Positions 54,265 through 64,000 of a stretch of DNA of 64,000 bases are shown piece by piece. Origin of the DNA: CAZCAC01 sp964496575 (GTDB taxonomy: Bacteria; Planctomycetota; UBA1135; GCA-002686595). Numbering within the stretch: position 1 is the first letter of the stretch; the number at the start of each line of letters is the position of its first letter. The notes beneath the pieces are model-generated. The model saw only the letters and a list, made by a program, of their open reading frames with translations. It made no database searches and was not told where the DNA came from. Made by a program: the position numbers and the translations under genes. The DNA lies in NCBI GenBank assembly GCA_964496575.1, contig CAZCAC010000014.1:1-64000 (forward strand), written 5' to 3'.

Positions 54265-55332
54265 CTACTCCCCTCGCCCCGCTTCTTCGGCGATCAGGCG
54301 CATCGCCTCCTCGACGGGAATCGTCTGCGCGGCCTCGACCACCTCGCCGATCCGGTAGTCCTCGACCAGCTTGGCGATCTCCTCCTCGCTGCTCGTCGGC
54401 TTCGGACCCTGGTTGAAGGCCGCCACGTAGTGGGCCAGCGCGAAGCGATCCCAGGGGCGCAGGTTGACGAAGGAACGCATTCGCGTGCCCTCGATCCCCT
54501 CGCTGAGCGTCCGGAAGATGTCCGGGATCTTCGCGCTGCGCTTCCACCCCACAGGGGCGGTGAAGTCGCGCGCGTCCTCGATCAACCCGCCGCGCCCCTC
54601 GGGGCCGTGGCAGGAGATGCAGTAGGTCGCGTAGAGCGTCGGCGCGTCGCAGGCCTTGATGTCCTCCGACTCGGGGTCCATGGCCACCTCGATCTCGACC
54701 GGCTTGTTCTTCAGCGCGAGCTGTTCCTCGATCCACTGATCGTAGCCTTCGTCGGAGAGCACGACGAGCTCGGTGATCATCGAGCTGTGGTCGAGCCCGC
54801 AGTACTCGGCGCAGAAGACGTTGTAGGTGCCTTCCTTCTCCGCCTGGAACCACAGGTAGGTGTCCCTGCCCGGGACGCAGTCCTCCTTCACGCGGAAGGC
54901 GGGCAGGTAGAAGCTGTGAACGACGTCGTCCTCAGCAGCGTGCAGCTCCAGCTTCACCGGACGATCGACCGGCGCGTACAGCTTGTCGCTGGTGATCCCC
55001 TGCCGCGGGTAGTGGAAGGACCAGTACCACTGCGCGGCCTGCACCTCGACCACCATCGCATCGCCGGGCACGTTGCGCATCATCTTGAAGCCGCCGTAGC
55101 CCTTGTAGAACATGAAGAGCACCAGGACCGTCGGAATCACGATCCAGGTCACCTCGAGCTTGGTATTGCCCTCGATCTGCGTCGGCTTCGGGTTGCGACC
55201 GCGGCGGAAGCGCACCACGAAGTAGATCATCGCGATGGTGATCCCGACCAGCAGTACCACGCTGATGCCTCCGATCCAGGCGAAGGCGTTGTCCACCTCA
55301 CGTGCGATCTCGGATTGGGCGAGGAAAAGCAT
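54265..55332 (-). CDS. coxB: Cytochrome c oxidase subunit II fused to cytochrome c (caa3 type)
   Basis: 355 residues. Two N-terminal membrane helices (GGISVVLLVGITIAMIYFV, WIVIPTVLVLFMFY), a cupredoxin domain with the CuA ligands (HSFYLPAFRVKEDCVPG, CAEYCGLDHSSM) and a C-terminal cytochrome c domain with heme site CISCH and a distal Met (GTRMRSFVNL). The fused heme domain defines a caa3 oxidase and receives electrons directly from alternative complex III. ATG at 55332; the frame upstream is antisense extension. Confidence 0.96.
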   Translation of the reverse strand: MLFLAQSEIAREVDNAFAWIGGISVVLLVGITIAMIYFVVRFRRGRNPKPTQIEGNTKLEVTWIVIPTVLVLFMFYKGYGGFKMMRNVPGDAMVVEVQAAQWYWSFHYPRQGITSDKLYAPVDRPVKLELHAAEDDVVHSFYLPAFRVKEDCVPGRDTYLWFQAEKEGTYNVFCAEYCGLDHSSMITELVVLSDEGYDQWIEEQLALKNKPVEIEVAMDPESEDIKACDAPTLYATYCISCHGPEGRGGLIEDARDFTAPVGWKRSAKIPDIFRTLSEGIEGTRMRSFVNLRPWDRFALAHYVAAFNQGPKPTSSEEEIAKLVEDYRIGEVVEAAQTIPVEEAMRLIAEEAGRGE

Positions 55333-55340
55333 GCTCGATC

Positions 55341-55628
55341 TCAACGGAAGGGGTAGTCGGTGAACACCAGGCCGATGTAGATCCCGTACGTGATCAGGAA
55401 GACCAGGATCATGATGGCGTAGATCGGGCGCTCGTAGCGCAGGTGCATGAAGTAGAGGAGGACCAGCAGGGCCTTCACCGTGGCGATCAGGATAGCCGCG
55501 AAGATCGCCAGATGCTGCAGGTCGGCGTACTTCGCGCCGACCGTCACGACGGTCAACCCCATGAGGCCCGCCCACACGGCCAGGTACAGCCGGTAGGGGA
55601 CGAGGTGGTGTTCTTGTTCTTTTTCCAT
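55341..55628 (-). CDS. Cytochrome c oxidase subunit IV (prokaryotic type)
   Basis: 95 residues from the ATG at 55628, three membrane helices (LYLAVWAGLMGLTVVTVG, LAIFAAILIATVKALLVLLYFMHL, YAIMILVFLITYGIYIGLVF). The KALLVLLYFMHL segment is characteristic of the small subunit IV of caa3/bo-type oxidases. It sits between coxC and coxB in the cluster and is thought to help assembly or stability. Confidence 0.9.
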   Translation of the reverse strand: MEKEQEHHLVPYRLYLAVWAGLMGLTVVTVGAKYADLQHLAIFAAILIATVKALLVLLYFMHLRYERPIYAIMILVFLITYGIYIGLVFTDYPFR

Positions 55629-55654
55629 GGTCGGTAAGCGCTCGCTTCGCCGGT

Positions 55655-56281
55655 TCACCCGATCAGGTAGAAGAGCGGGAACAGGTAGATCCAGATGACG
55701 TCCACCAGGTGCCAGTAGAGCCCCGTGTTCTCCAGGAACAGGATCCGCTCGCCGGTGATCTCGTCCCGCTTGACCTTCCGCATGGCGAGCAGGATCACCC
55801 CCACGCCGAGCAGCACGTGCAGGGCGTGAAGTCCGGTCAGGGTGAAGTAGAGTCCGAAGAACAGCTGCTCGCCGCGAGTGAGCTCGGCGAGGTGCTCGGC
55901 GCCGGGGTAAAGACCGTGCTCGAACTTGGCCGTCCACTCGAACGCCTTGATCACGCAGAACGCCAGGGCGAAGGCAATCGTGATCCAGAGCATCCCGATC
56001 GCGAGCGGCTTCTGCTTGCGCTGCAAGGCCGCGATCGAGAGCGCCATGGTCAGGCTGCTGGTCAAGAGGATCAGCGTGTTGCCGGCGCCGATCGGGACGT
56101 TCAGCTCACCCGACGCCTGGCGGAACTCCCAGGTGTAGTCGTGCAGGTAGACGGCGAACGCGATCAGCAGCGTGCCGAACAGGAGCAGCTCGGTGAACAG
56201 GAAGAGCCACATCCCGATCTTGCCGCCGACCGGGTCGTACTCCTCCTCGTGGGAGTGCTCGTGGGTGGCGATATCAGTCAT
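55655..56281 (-). CDS. coxC: Cytochrome c oxidase subunit III
   Basis: 208 residues, five membrane helices. Starts with a His/Glu-rich leader (THEHSHEEEYDP), then KIGMWLFLFTELLLFGTLL with the conserved Glu, and LTGLHALHVLLGVG and YWHLVDVIWIYLFPLFYL near the end. The gene overlaps coxA by 8 nt. The protein supports proton uptake and stability of subunit I. Confidence 0.95.
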   Translation of the reverse strand: MTDIATHEHSHEEEYDPVGGKIGMWLFLFTELLLFGTLLIAFAVYLHDYTWEFRQASGELNVPIGAGNTLILLTSSLTMALSIAALQRKQKPLAIGMLWITIAFALAFCVIKAFEWTAKFEHGLYPGAEHLAELTRGEQLFFGLYFTLTGLHALHVLLGVGVILLAMRKVKRDEITGERILFLENTGLYWHLVDVIWIYLFPLFYLIG

Positions 56282-57899
56282 CGCTCGACTCCTCGGGATA
56301 GTGGTAGGCAGGGCCCTCGACGACCGGAACGGTCGGGAACTGGTGGGTGGGCGGCGGAGAGGGGACCAGCCACTCGAGCGTCACCCCGCCCCACGGATTC
56401 GACTCCGCGCGCTTCCCGCGTCGGAGGGCGACGAGCAGGTTCCCGAACATCAGCAGCAGGGACGGGATCAGGATCCAGGAGCCGATGGTGGAGATCTTGT
56501 GGTAGATCTCGTACTCGGGGAGGTAGTCGGCGTAGCGCCGCGGCATCCCCGCGTAACCCGCGAAGAAGAGCGGGACGTAGAGGGTGTTGAAGCCGATGAA
56601 GAAGAGCACCGCCGCCGTCTTGGCGATCTTCTTGTTGTACATCCGGCCGAACATCTTCGGGAACCAGTAGTGCATGGCCGCGAAGAACATCAGGCCGCCG
56701 CCGCCGAACATCGTGTAGTGGAAGTGAGCGACGATGAAGGAGGTGTCGTGGATGTGGATGTCGGTGGCCAGCGCTCCCTGCATCAGGCCGGTGAAGCCGC
56801 CGATGCAGAAGAGGAAGATGAAGATCAGAGTCATGATCAAGGGCGTGCCGAGGTGAATCGAGCCCTTGTACATCGTGGCCAGCCAGTTGAAGACCTTGAC
56901 CGCGCTGGGGATGGCCACCAGGAAGGTGAGCAGCGAGAAGACGATCCGCGCCGTGTCGGCCATCCCCGAGGTGAACATGTGATGAGCCCACACCAGCGAA
57001 CCGATGCCCGCGATGGCCAGCGACGAGTAGGCAACGAAGCGGTAGCCGAAGACGGTGCGCTTGCAGAAGGCGGAGATCACGTCGGAGGCGACCCCCATCC
57101 CCGGCAGGATCATGATGTAGACCGCCGGGTGGGAGTAGATCCAGAACATGTGCTGGTACAGGATCGGATCGCCGCCCTTGGCCGGGTCGAAGATCCCGAC
57201 GTTGAGGTACCGCTCCATCAGGATCATCAGGATGGTGATGCCGACCACCGGCGTCGCCAGGACCTGGATCCACGAGGTCGCGTACATCGCCCAGGTGAAG
57301 AGCGGCATCTGGAACCAGCCCATGCCCGGCGCCCGGAGGCGGTGCACGGTGACGATCATGTTGATCCCGGTGAGGATCGATGACCAGCCCAGGATGAACG
57401 CGGCGAGGATCGGGAAGAGCACCCGCGTCGAGGTGTCGGTCGCGTAGGGGATGTAAAAGGTCCACCCCGTATCTATCCCACCGAGGCCGACCGAGAGCAG
57501 GGCGAAGAGCCCCCCGATCATGTAGAGGTACCAGGAAGCCAGGTTCAGCCGCGGGAAGGCGACGTCATTGGCCCCGACCTGGATCGGCAGCACGAAATTG
57601 CCGAAGACCGCCGGGATGCTGGGGATGATGAAGAGGAACACCATCGTCACGCCGTGCAGCGTGATCACCCGGTTGTACAGATCGTGGTCGAGGACCTGCT
57701 CGCCGGGGGCGAACAGCTCCAGGCGGATCAGGAAGCCCAGCGCGACCGCGAACAGGAAGAAGACCATGATCGCGATCAGGTACATGACCCCGATCCGCTT
57801 GTGGTCGGTGCTGGTCAGCCAGGACATCAGCCCCTTCCCGTCGTGAAGGTAGTCCGGCATCGGGCTGGTGGTGGTATCCAGTGCCTCGTTGGTCGACAT
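56274..57899 (-). CDS. coxA: Cytochrome c oxidase subunit I, A2 type
   Basis: 541 residues, 12 membrane helices, carrying low-spin heme, heme a3 and CuB. Visible ligands and motifs: ITLHGVTMVFLF (low-spin heme His), IYSHPAVYIMILPGMG (CuB His; YSHP in place of GHPE defines the A2 subtype), VWAHHMFTSG (CuB pair) and FIVAHFHYTMFGGG (heme a3 and low-spin heme His). The YSHP tyrosine is the usual substitute for the Glu at the end of the D-channel. ATG at 57899; 9 nt after the SCO gene. Confidence 0.97.
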   Translation of the reverse strand: MSTNEALDTTTSPMPDYLHDGKGLMSWLTSTDHKRIGVMYLIAIMVFFLFAVALGFLIRLELFAPGEQVLDHDLYNRVITLHGVTMVFLFIIPSIPAVFGNFVLPIQVGANDVAFPRLNLASWYLYMIGGLFALLSVGLGGIDTGWTFYIPYATDTSTRVLFPILAAFILGWSSILTGINMIVTVHRLRAPGMGWFQMPLFTWAMYATSWIQVLATPVVGITILMILMERYLNVGIFDPAKGGDPILYQHMFWIYSHPAVYIMILPGMGVASDVISAFCKRTVFGYRFVAYSSLAIAGIGSLVWAHHMFTSGMADTARIVFSLLTFLVAIPSAVKVFNWLATMYKGSIHLGTPLIMTLIFIFLFCIGGFTGLMQGALATDIHIHDTSFIVAHFHYTMFGGGGLMFFAAMHYWFPKMFGRMYNKKIAKTAAVLFFIGFNTLYVPLFFAGYAGMPRRYADYLPEYEIYHKISTIGSWILIPSLLLMFGNLLVALRRGKRAESNPWGGVTLEWLVPSPPPTHQFPTVPVVEGPAYHYPEESSDD

Positions 57900-57908
57900 C
57901 GTGAATCC

Positions 57909-58739
57909 TCAGCTCTGCGCTGCGGGTCTCTTCTTCTTGAGGAGCAGGTACCCGAGGAAGAGCAGCACGCCGGGGAGCGTGATGCCCAGGATGATGCGGT
58001 TCACCTGGAGCGCGTAGCCCCGCCCCTCGGGGTCGTAGGAGTAGCAGAGCCGTTGCAGCTTCTGCATCATCGTCCGCGGCGTTCCCTCGGCGGCGTCGAA
58101 CACGGCCATCTTCATGTCCGCGGGCAGGATCGACAGCCCCGGCAGGTAGCGCACGATCTTGCCCTCGGGGGAGAGGAAGATCACCGACGCCGCGTGCACG
58201 AAGTCGTCGTTCTCCCGGCGATAGCGGAAGCCGACCGCGTCGGTCAGGGCGGAGATCGACTCGGCCGACCCGGTGAGGAACTGCCAGCTGTTCGGGGATA
58301 CCTCCCTGTTCTCCATCCGCGCGAGGAGGTTCTTCTTGGCCGTGCTGGTCAGGTCGGGGTTGTCGGTGATGTCGAAGCTGACGGTGAGCAGCTGAAAGTC
58401 CTCGCCTGCCACCAGGTCGAAGGACTCGTCGTCGACGACCGCCGCCACCTCGTTCATCAGCGGGCTGCAGATGCTCGGGCAGCGCAGGTAGACCAGCGTC
58501 AGGATCGTGGGCTTGTCGATCATCTCGTCGAGAGTGACCTCCTGCCCCGCCTCATTGGTGAAGCACAGGTCGAGCGGAATTGTCTCGCCGAGCTTCTCCT
58601 CGACACCCACCGTCGAGTCGGCGGCGTAGCTGAAATCGTCCTCACCGGCGAGCGCGGCCGGGGACAGCGACAGGACCGTCAGCAGCGCGCCGAGCCCGGC
58701 GACTCTTCTCCGTCCTCTCTCGATTCGTTTCGTCGTCAT
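57909..58739 (-). CDS. SCO1/SenC-family copper chaperone
   Basis: 276 residues from the ATG at 58739. Signal peptide (LLTVLSLSPAALAG), a thioredoxin-like domain with the copper-binding pair CPSIC and the distal His (DDFVHAASVIF), and a C-terminal membrane helix (ILGITLPGVLLFLGYLLL). It delivers copper to the CuA site of subunit II. A C-terminal anchor, instead of the N-terminal anchor of mitochondrial Sco, is usual in this type of cluster. Confidence 0.93.
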   Translation of the reverse strand: MTTKRIERGRRRVAGLGALLTVLSLSPAALAGEDDFSYAADSTVGVEEKLGETIPLDLCFTNEAGQEVTLDEMIDKPTILTLVYLRCPSICSPLMNEVAAVVDDESFDLVAGEDFQLLTVSFDITDNPDLTSTAKKNLLARMENREVSPNSWQFLTGSAESISALTDAVGFRYRRENDDFVHAASVIFLSPEGKIVRYLPGLSILPADMKMAVFDAAEGTPRTMMQKLQRLCYSYDPEGRGYALQVNRIILGITLPGVLLFLGYLLLKKKRPAAQS

Positions 58740-58750
58740 CGTTCGACCCT

Positions 58751-59977
58751 CTACAGGTGGAAGTCGCGTGACTCTTGGAGCAGCGGATCGCCCACGGGCA
58801 GCGGCCGGTGCCGGACCAGGAAGCGCATCACGAAGATGATCAGCACGCCGCTGAGGAGCAGCACGGGCCCCAGCTCCTGCCAGGAGAGCACCGGGCCGTC
58901 GTGGTGGAGCTGCGGCATGATCAGCCAGTACAGGTCGACCAGCTCGCCGATCAGAACCAGCACCGAGGTCGCCACCAGGAGCCGCGGGTTCATTTTCGCC
59001 TCGCGACTGAGCAGCAGCGCGAAGGGCAGGAAGAAGCGCAGGGCGGCGAGCACCAGCGTGACGACCAGCCACCCGTGTCCGAGACGGTGGTCGTACCAGA
59101 GCGTCTCCTCGGGGATGTTCGCGTACCAGATCAGCATGTACTGGCTGAACGCGATGTAGGCCCAGAAGCAGGTGAAGGCGAAGAGCAGTGCGCCGAGGCT
59201 GTACAGGTGATCACCGGTGACGATCCCGTCGCCGAGCATCCCGCGCCCGCGCATCCAGATCACCGCGATGGTGATCGCGGCCAGCGCGGCCAGCGTCATG
59301 CCGGAGAAGACGTAGACGCCGAGGATGGTGCTGAACCAGTGCGGCTCCAGGCTCATGAACCAGTCGAAGGACGCGAAGGTCACCGTCAGCGCGAAGATCA
59401 GCATGAACGGCGCTGCCGCGCGTCGCATGGCTCTCGTCTTGCTCACGTCCATCTCACCGCTGTCCTGCTGTGTGGAGCGGCGGATGAAGAACGCGGTGAA
59501 GGCCATCCAGACCAGGAAGAAGACTCCCGCCCGGACGCCGAAGAACGGCAGGTTCAGGTACGGCTCCTTTTCCTCCAGCAGGTGATCGCCCTCGACGACC
59601 GCGGGGTCGAGCCAGGGGAAGATCCCGAAGCTGTCGTTGAAGATCGCGAACAGGAGGACCGGGATGAACAGCACCGCGATCAGCCACATCGGTGAGGCGA
59701 ACATCTCCGCGACGCGGCGAATCACCACCGACCAGACGGAGTGGGTGACGTGCTGCAAGGCGACGAAGAAGAGGCTGCCGAGCACGATCGACCAGCCGAA
59801 GGCGAATGCCCAGAGGTAGCCGAAGCCGAAGCGGCTCGGGCCCTCGTCGGCGAAGAGGCCCATCGCGCTGAAGACCGCGCCGACGACGATCAGGAGCACG
59901 GCGACGCCGCGCGGCGAGACCGTGGACCGGGGAGTGGGGCGCTCCGGCAGGACGCTCGAGTCGTTGTGATCGGTCAT
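58751..59977 (-). CDS. actF: Alternative complex III subunit ActF
   Basis: 408 residues from the ATG at 59977, about ten membrane helices. It contains WMAFTAFFIRRSTQQD, FDWFMSLEPHWFSTI and YANIPEETLWYDHRL, a layout shared with the C-terminal membrane subunits of alternative complex III. It starts within the last bases of actE (ATGA overlap). It contributes to the quinol-oxidising membrane part. Confidence 0.9.
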   Translation of the reverse strand: MTDHNDSSVLPERPTPRSTVSPRGVAVLLIVVGAVFSAMGLFADEGPSRFGFGYLWAFAFGWSIVLGSLFFVALQHVTHSVWSVVIRRVAEMFASPMWLIAVLFIPVLLFAIFNDSFGIFPWLDPAVVEGDHLLEEKEPYLNLPFFGVRAGVFFLVWMAFTAFFIRRSTQQDSGEMDVSKTRAMRRAAAPFMLIFALTVTFASFDWFMSLEPHWFSTILGVYVFSGMTLAALAAITIAVIWMRGRGMLGDGIVTGDHLYSLGALLFAFTCFWAYIAFSQYMLIWYANIPEETLWYDHRLGHGWLVVTLVLAALRFFLPFALLLSREAKMNPRLLVATSVLVLIGELVDLYWLIMPQLHHDGPVLSWQELGPVLLLSGVLIIFVMRFLVRHRPLPVGDPLLQESRDFHL

Positions 59978-60618
59978 CGCTGGAGATCCTCGGGCTTGGG
60001 GTTCCGCGCCCGCTGCAGCGCGCGCACGTAGTGGATGGTGGCCCAGCGCTCCTCGAAGGTGAGCTTGTCCGCGTAGCTCGGCATGGTGTTCTGTCCGCGG
60101 GTGATCACGTGGAAGATCCGCCCGTCCTTGAACTCGCGCACCGTCTCGGTGTGCAGGGACGTCGGCGCGGGGAAGAGATTCGGTCCCACGATCGGTCCGT
60201 CCCCGTCCCCTTCCTCGCCGTGGCACGTCCAGCAGTAGCGGTTGAACATCTTCTGCCCCAGCTCGAGGACCTCGAGCGTTGGTGTCAGCGGGTTGGCCAG
60301 CGCCTCACCGGCGGCCTCGAGGGTCTCCTCTTCCTCCCCCTCGAAGGGGTAGGAGACGAAGGTGCGATGAACCGTCCCTTCGACCGGCAGGCGTTCCACG
60401 ATCAGCTCTTCGCCGAGCAGCGAGCCGTGGACACCTTGCGCCTTGCCCTTGGGCTGCACGGCCATGTCGTTCAGCAGCTCGATGTAGGGCAGCGCGACGA
60501 TGATCAGCGGGATCGTGAACGCTGCCACGAACAGCGAGATCAGCGAGATCTGGAACAGCTTCGGCGAGAAGCCGGGGGACCAGGAGCGCAGGCGCTCCAC
60601 GACGAAGGCGGGGATCAC
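59974..60618 (-). CDS. actE: Alternative complex III subunit ActE, mono-heme cytochrome c
   Basis: 214 residues. One N-terminal membrane helix (LISLFVAAFTIPLIIVALPY) and a periplasmic cytochrome c domain with heme site CWTCH and a likely distal Met in NTMPSYADKLTFEERW. It transfers electrons from the Fe-S/heme part of the complex to the oxidase. ATGA overlaps join it to actD and actF. Confidence 0.93.
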   Translation of the reverse strand: MIPAFVVERLRSWSPGFSPKLFQISLISLFVAAFTIPLIIVALPYIELLNDMAVQPKGKAQGVHGSLLGEELIVERLPVEGTVHRTFVSYPFEGEEEETLEAAGEALANPLTPTLEVLELGQKMFNRYCWTCHGEEGDGDGPIVGPNLFPAPTSLHTETVREFKDGRIFHVITRGQNTMPSYADKLTFEERWATIHYVRALQRARNPKPEDLQR

Positions 60619-61182
60619 GACGCCACCTCCTCGGCCTCATCCTCTTCGATATCCTCGAGGAGTGGGTGGATGTCGGTGCAGCCCGCTTGCTCGAGCAACT
60701 CCTTGGCGCCTTCCTCGGAGTACCTCGCGTCCTCCGCCTCCAGGACCACCGCGAAGCGGTTCGAGGTGACGTGGTGCATCAGCCCCGAGTCGTGCAGTGG
60801 CGAGTGCCAGCGCAGGAGCCGGCAGAAATACAGCACGCCGCCCGTGGTGGCCATCGCCGCGAACAGCACGAACAGCTCGAACACGATCGGGATGAACGCG
60901 GGCCAGCTGAACAGCGGCTTGCCGCCGATCCGCACCGGGTAGTCGACCGCGCTCATCCACCACTGCATCAGGAGCGCAACGCCGACGCCGGCGAAACCCG
61001 AGGCCAGGCAGATCATCGGGATCGGCGAGCGCTTGACGCCCATCGCCCCGTCCAGTCCGTGGACCGGGTAGGGAGTGTGGCAGTCCCACTTCTCGAAGCC
61101 GGCGTCGCGAACCGCGCGAGCCGCCTTGACCAGGGTGGTGGAGTCGTCGAAGAGCCCCACCAGCCCGATCTGTTTCTTCTTC

Positions 61183-61190
<8 letters not shown>
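60615..61190 (-). CDS. actD: Alternative complex III subunit ActD (DUF3341)
   Basis: 191 residues from the ATG at 61190, which follows GGAGGTGGCC. An ATG 27 nt upstream is possible but lies inside actC. Soluble N-terminal domain (IGLVGLFDDSTTLVKAARAV) with the DUF3341 motif CHTPYPVHGLDGAMG, then two membrane helices. It attaches the periplasmic part to the membrane part. It overlaps actC by 8 nt. Confidence 0.92.
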
Positions 61191-62576
<1,386 letters not shown>

Positions 62577-62580
<4 letters not shown>

Positions 62581-64000
62581 CTGTGACCCGCCTCCTTCGC
62601 GTGATCGGCACGCGCGTGATCTTCATCGGATCCATCATCGGCTCTGGGGACGGCCGGGTTCGGGTTGACCACCCGGGCGAGGTAGTTGACGTTCGGTCTC
62701 ACGTTCAGCTCACCGAGCACGGAGTAGTTGCGGGGCGACTCGACGAGCCTCGCGATCTTGCTCTCGGGGTCGTTGACGTCCCCGAACACGATCGCGTCCG
62801 CCGGGCAGGTCTGCTGGCAAGCGGGCTGGATCGCGCCGTCGGGAATCGGCTTACCCTCGTTCTTTGCCTGGAACTTGACCTCGTTGATCCGCTGGATGCA
62901 GAAGGTGCACTTCTCCATCACCCCGCGCGAGCGCACGGTCACCTGCGGGTTCTGGGCCAGCTCCTGCACCGGGTCGGTGTGGTTCCACCCGGTGTAGTTG
63001 TAGAAGTTGAAGCGCCGGACCTTGTACGGGCAGTTGTTGGCGCAGTACCGCGTTCCGATGCAGCGGTTGTACGCCTGCTCGTTGAGTCCATCGGGGCTGT
63101 GCGCGGTCGCATTGACCGGGCAGACGCTCTCGCACGGCGCGTTGTCGCAGTGCTGGCAGAGCATCGGCTGGTGCGCGACCTCCGGGTCCTCCTCGGTTCC
63201 GTCGATGTAGGTGTCGAGGCGGATCCAGTGCATCTCGCGGCCGAGCTCGCACTCCTCCTTGCCGACCACCGGGGTGTTGTTCTCCGACTGGCAGGCGGTG
63301 ACGCAGGCCGAGCAGCCGACGCACTTGGAGAGGTCGAGCGCCATCGCCCACTTGGAGCCCTGCGAGTAGTCGAACTCGCCGTGGAGCTGGCTGTCCTCGG
63401 GCACGTGCACCCGATGCTGGACGAACGCGGGATCGGCGTCGTACTCCGCCCGCGTGCCGCGCAGCACGATCGGCCGCCCCTCCATCGAAAAGTGCTTCTG
63501 CGTGCGGACCAGCGGGTAGGGGGTCGCATCGGCCGCGCGCTCGACCCGGACTGCAGGGGTGTGGCGCTCGCCATTCGGACCCAGGAGCGCGGCGGTCGCG
63601 AAGCCCACACCGCCGCCGACCGGGTTGCCGTCGCTGCGGCCGTGGCCGAGAGTGGTGACGACCACGTTCTTCGCGACGCCGGGCAAGGTCAGCACGGGCA
63701 GCTCGGCGTTCCGTTCGCCGACGCTCACGCGGATCCGGTCGCCCTCGACGACGCTCAGTGCCTTCGCCGTCGCCGGCGAGATCAGCGCCGCGTTGTCCCA
63801 GACCAGCTTGGTGACCGGCTCGGGCAGCTCCTGGAGCCAGGAGACGTGCGACCAGCGGCCGTCGAGGACCGCGTGGTGGGGGAAGACCACGACCTCGAAG
63901 TCGCCGGGCGGGGTCGACTGCGTGGCGATCAGCCGCTCGGCGGCGTCACGCTGGATCGTGGGAGGGCCATCCTGAGTAGCCTCGCCGAAGACTCCGTCAC
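62577..64000 (-). CDS. actB: Alternative complex III subunit ActB, 3' part (cut by window edge)
   Basis: The frame is open to the last base of the window, so the N-terminal Fe-S/molybdopterin-oxidoreductase-like part is missing; about 474 codons are visible. The visible part begins in the degenerate molybdopterin domain (GDFEVVVFPHHAVLDG, WDNAALISPATAKAL). It continues into a four-cluster ferredoxin module: CVGCSACVTACQSEN, CQHCDNAPCESVCP, CIGTRYCANNCPY, CTFC and a late CQQTCPADAI. It carries electrons from quinol towards the cytochrome subunits. actA should lie just outside. Confidence 0.94.

Overview
The window looks like a chromosomal segment of a GC-rich bacterium, most probably a Planctomycetota member. 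The assignment is inferred from gene content, not from a phylogenetic marker. Two secreted proteins end in the Cys-rich 'CPCGN' C-terminal domain that I associate with that phylum. There is also an alternative complex III plus caa3 oxidase supercluster, a sulfatase/fucosidase/DUF5703 group, VIT-vWA and CHAT proteins, and a giant propeller-type hybrid kinase. No rRNA, convincing tRNA, CRISPR array, transposase or integrase was seen. Protein-coding frames have strongly GC-biased third positions, which I used to choose starts and reject antisense frames.

Layout. 0.1-7.2 kb (minus): a secreted CHAT-domain protein, a small upstream protein, a patch of tandem repeats and hairpins, and a 1271-residue hybrid histidine kinase. 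7.4-15.6 kb (plus): a lone radical SAM/SPASM protein, two secreted 'CPCGN' proteins, and a coupled set of VIT-vWA protein, ECF-like sigma factor and small ORF. 15.6-18.0 kb (minus): argG-argH. 18.2-21.2 kb (plus): an SLC13-type transporter and a PPP-family metallophosphatase. 21.4-27.4 kb (minus): five radical SAM genes in one translationally coupled operon. It is preceded by an exact TGGCAC-N5-TTGC sigma-54 promoter match and faces a divergent 1022-residue sigma-54-activator-type AAA+ protein (27.4-30.5 kb). This is the strongest candidate for an undescribed system. 30.5-38.7 kb: an M28 peptidase, then an operon with an unknown membrane protein, a MacB-like ABC ATPase and permease, and a ZnuA-like metal-binding lipoprotein, followed by two envelope lipoproteins. 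38.7-38.9 kb: a long hairpin with ~100-nt arms. 39.1-45.4 kb (minus): an acidic secreted protein, a metallo-beta-lactamase-fold hydrolase, a NatAB-like ABC exporter, an amidohydrolase and a small lipoprotein.

45.5-53.4 kb is a damaged accessory region that looks like a locus for degrading a sulfated fucose-containing glycan. It holds a GH29 fucosidase with an in-frame TAG, a formylglycine-enzyme-like protein, a DUF5703 glycoside-hydrolase-like protein, a sulfatase split by a frameshift, and an Nramp-type transporter cut off at its 5' end exactly where a short palindromic repeat begins. A second copy of that repeat lies 2.5 kb away. Since the surrounding 55 kb shows no comparable lesions, local decay is more likely than uniformly poor sequence, although assembly error must be excluded.

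53.4-64.0 kb (minus) is the respiratory supercluster in the order actB (cut by the window edge)-actC-actD-actE-actF-sco-coxA-coxC-cox4-coxB-cyoE. It encodes quinol oxidation by alternative complex III, electron transfer through fused cytochrome c domains to an A2-type caa3 oxidase, a copper chaperone for CuA assembly, and heme O synthesis.
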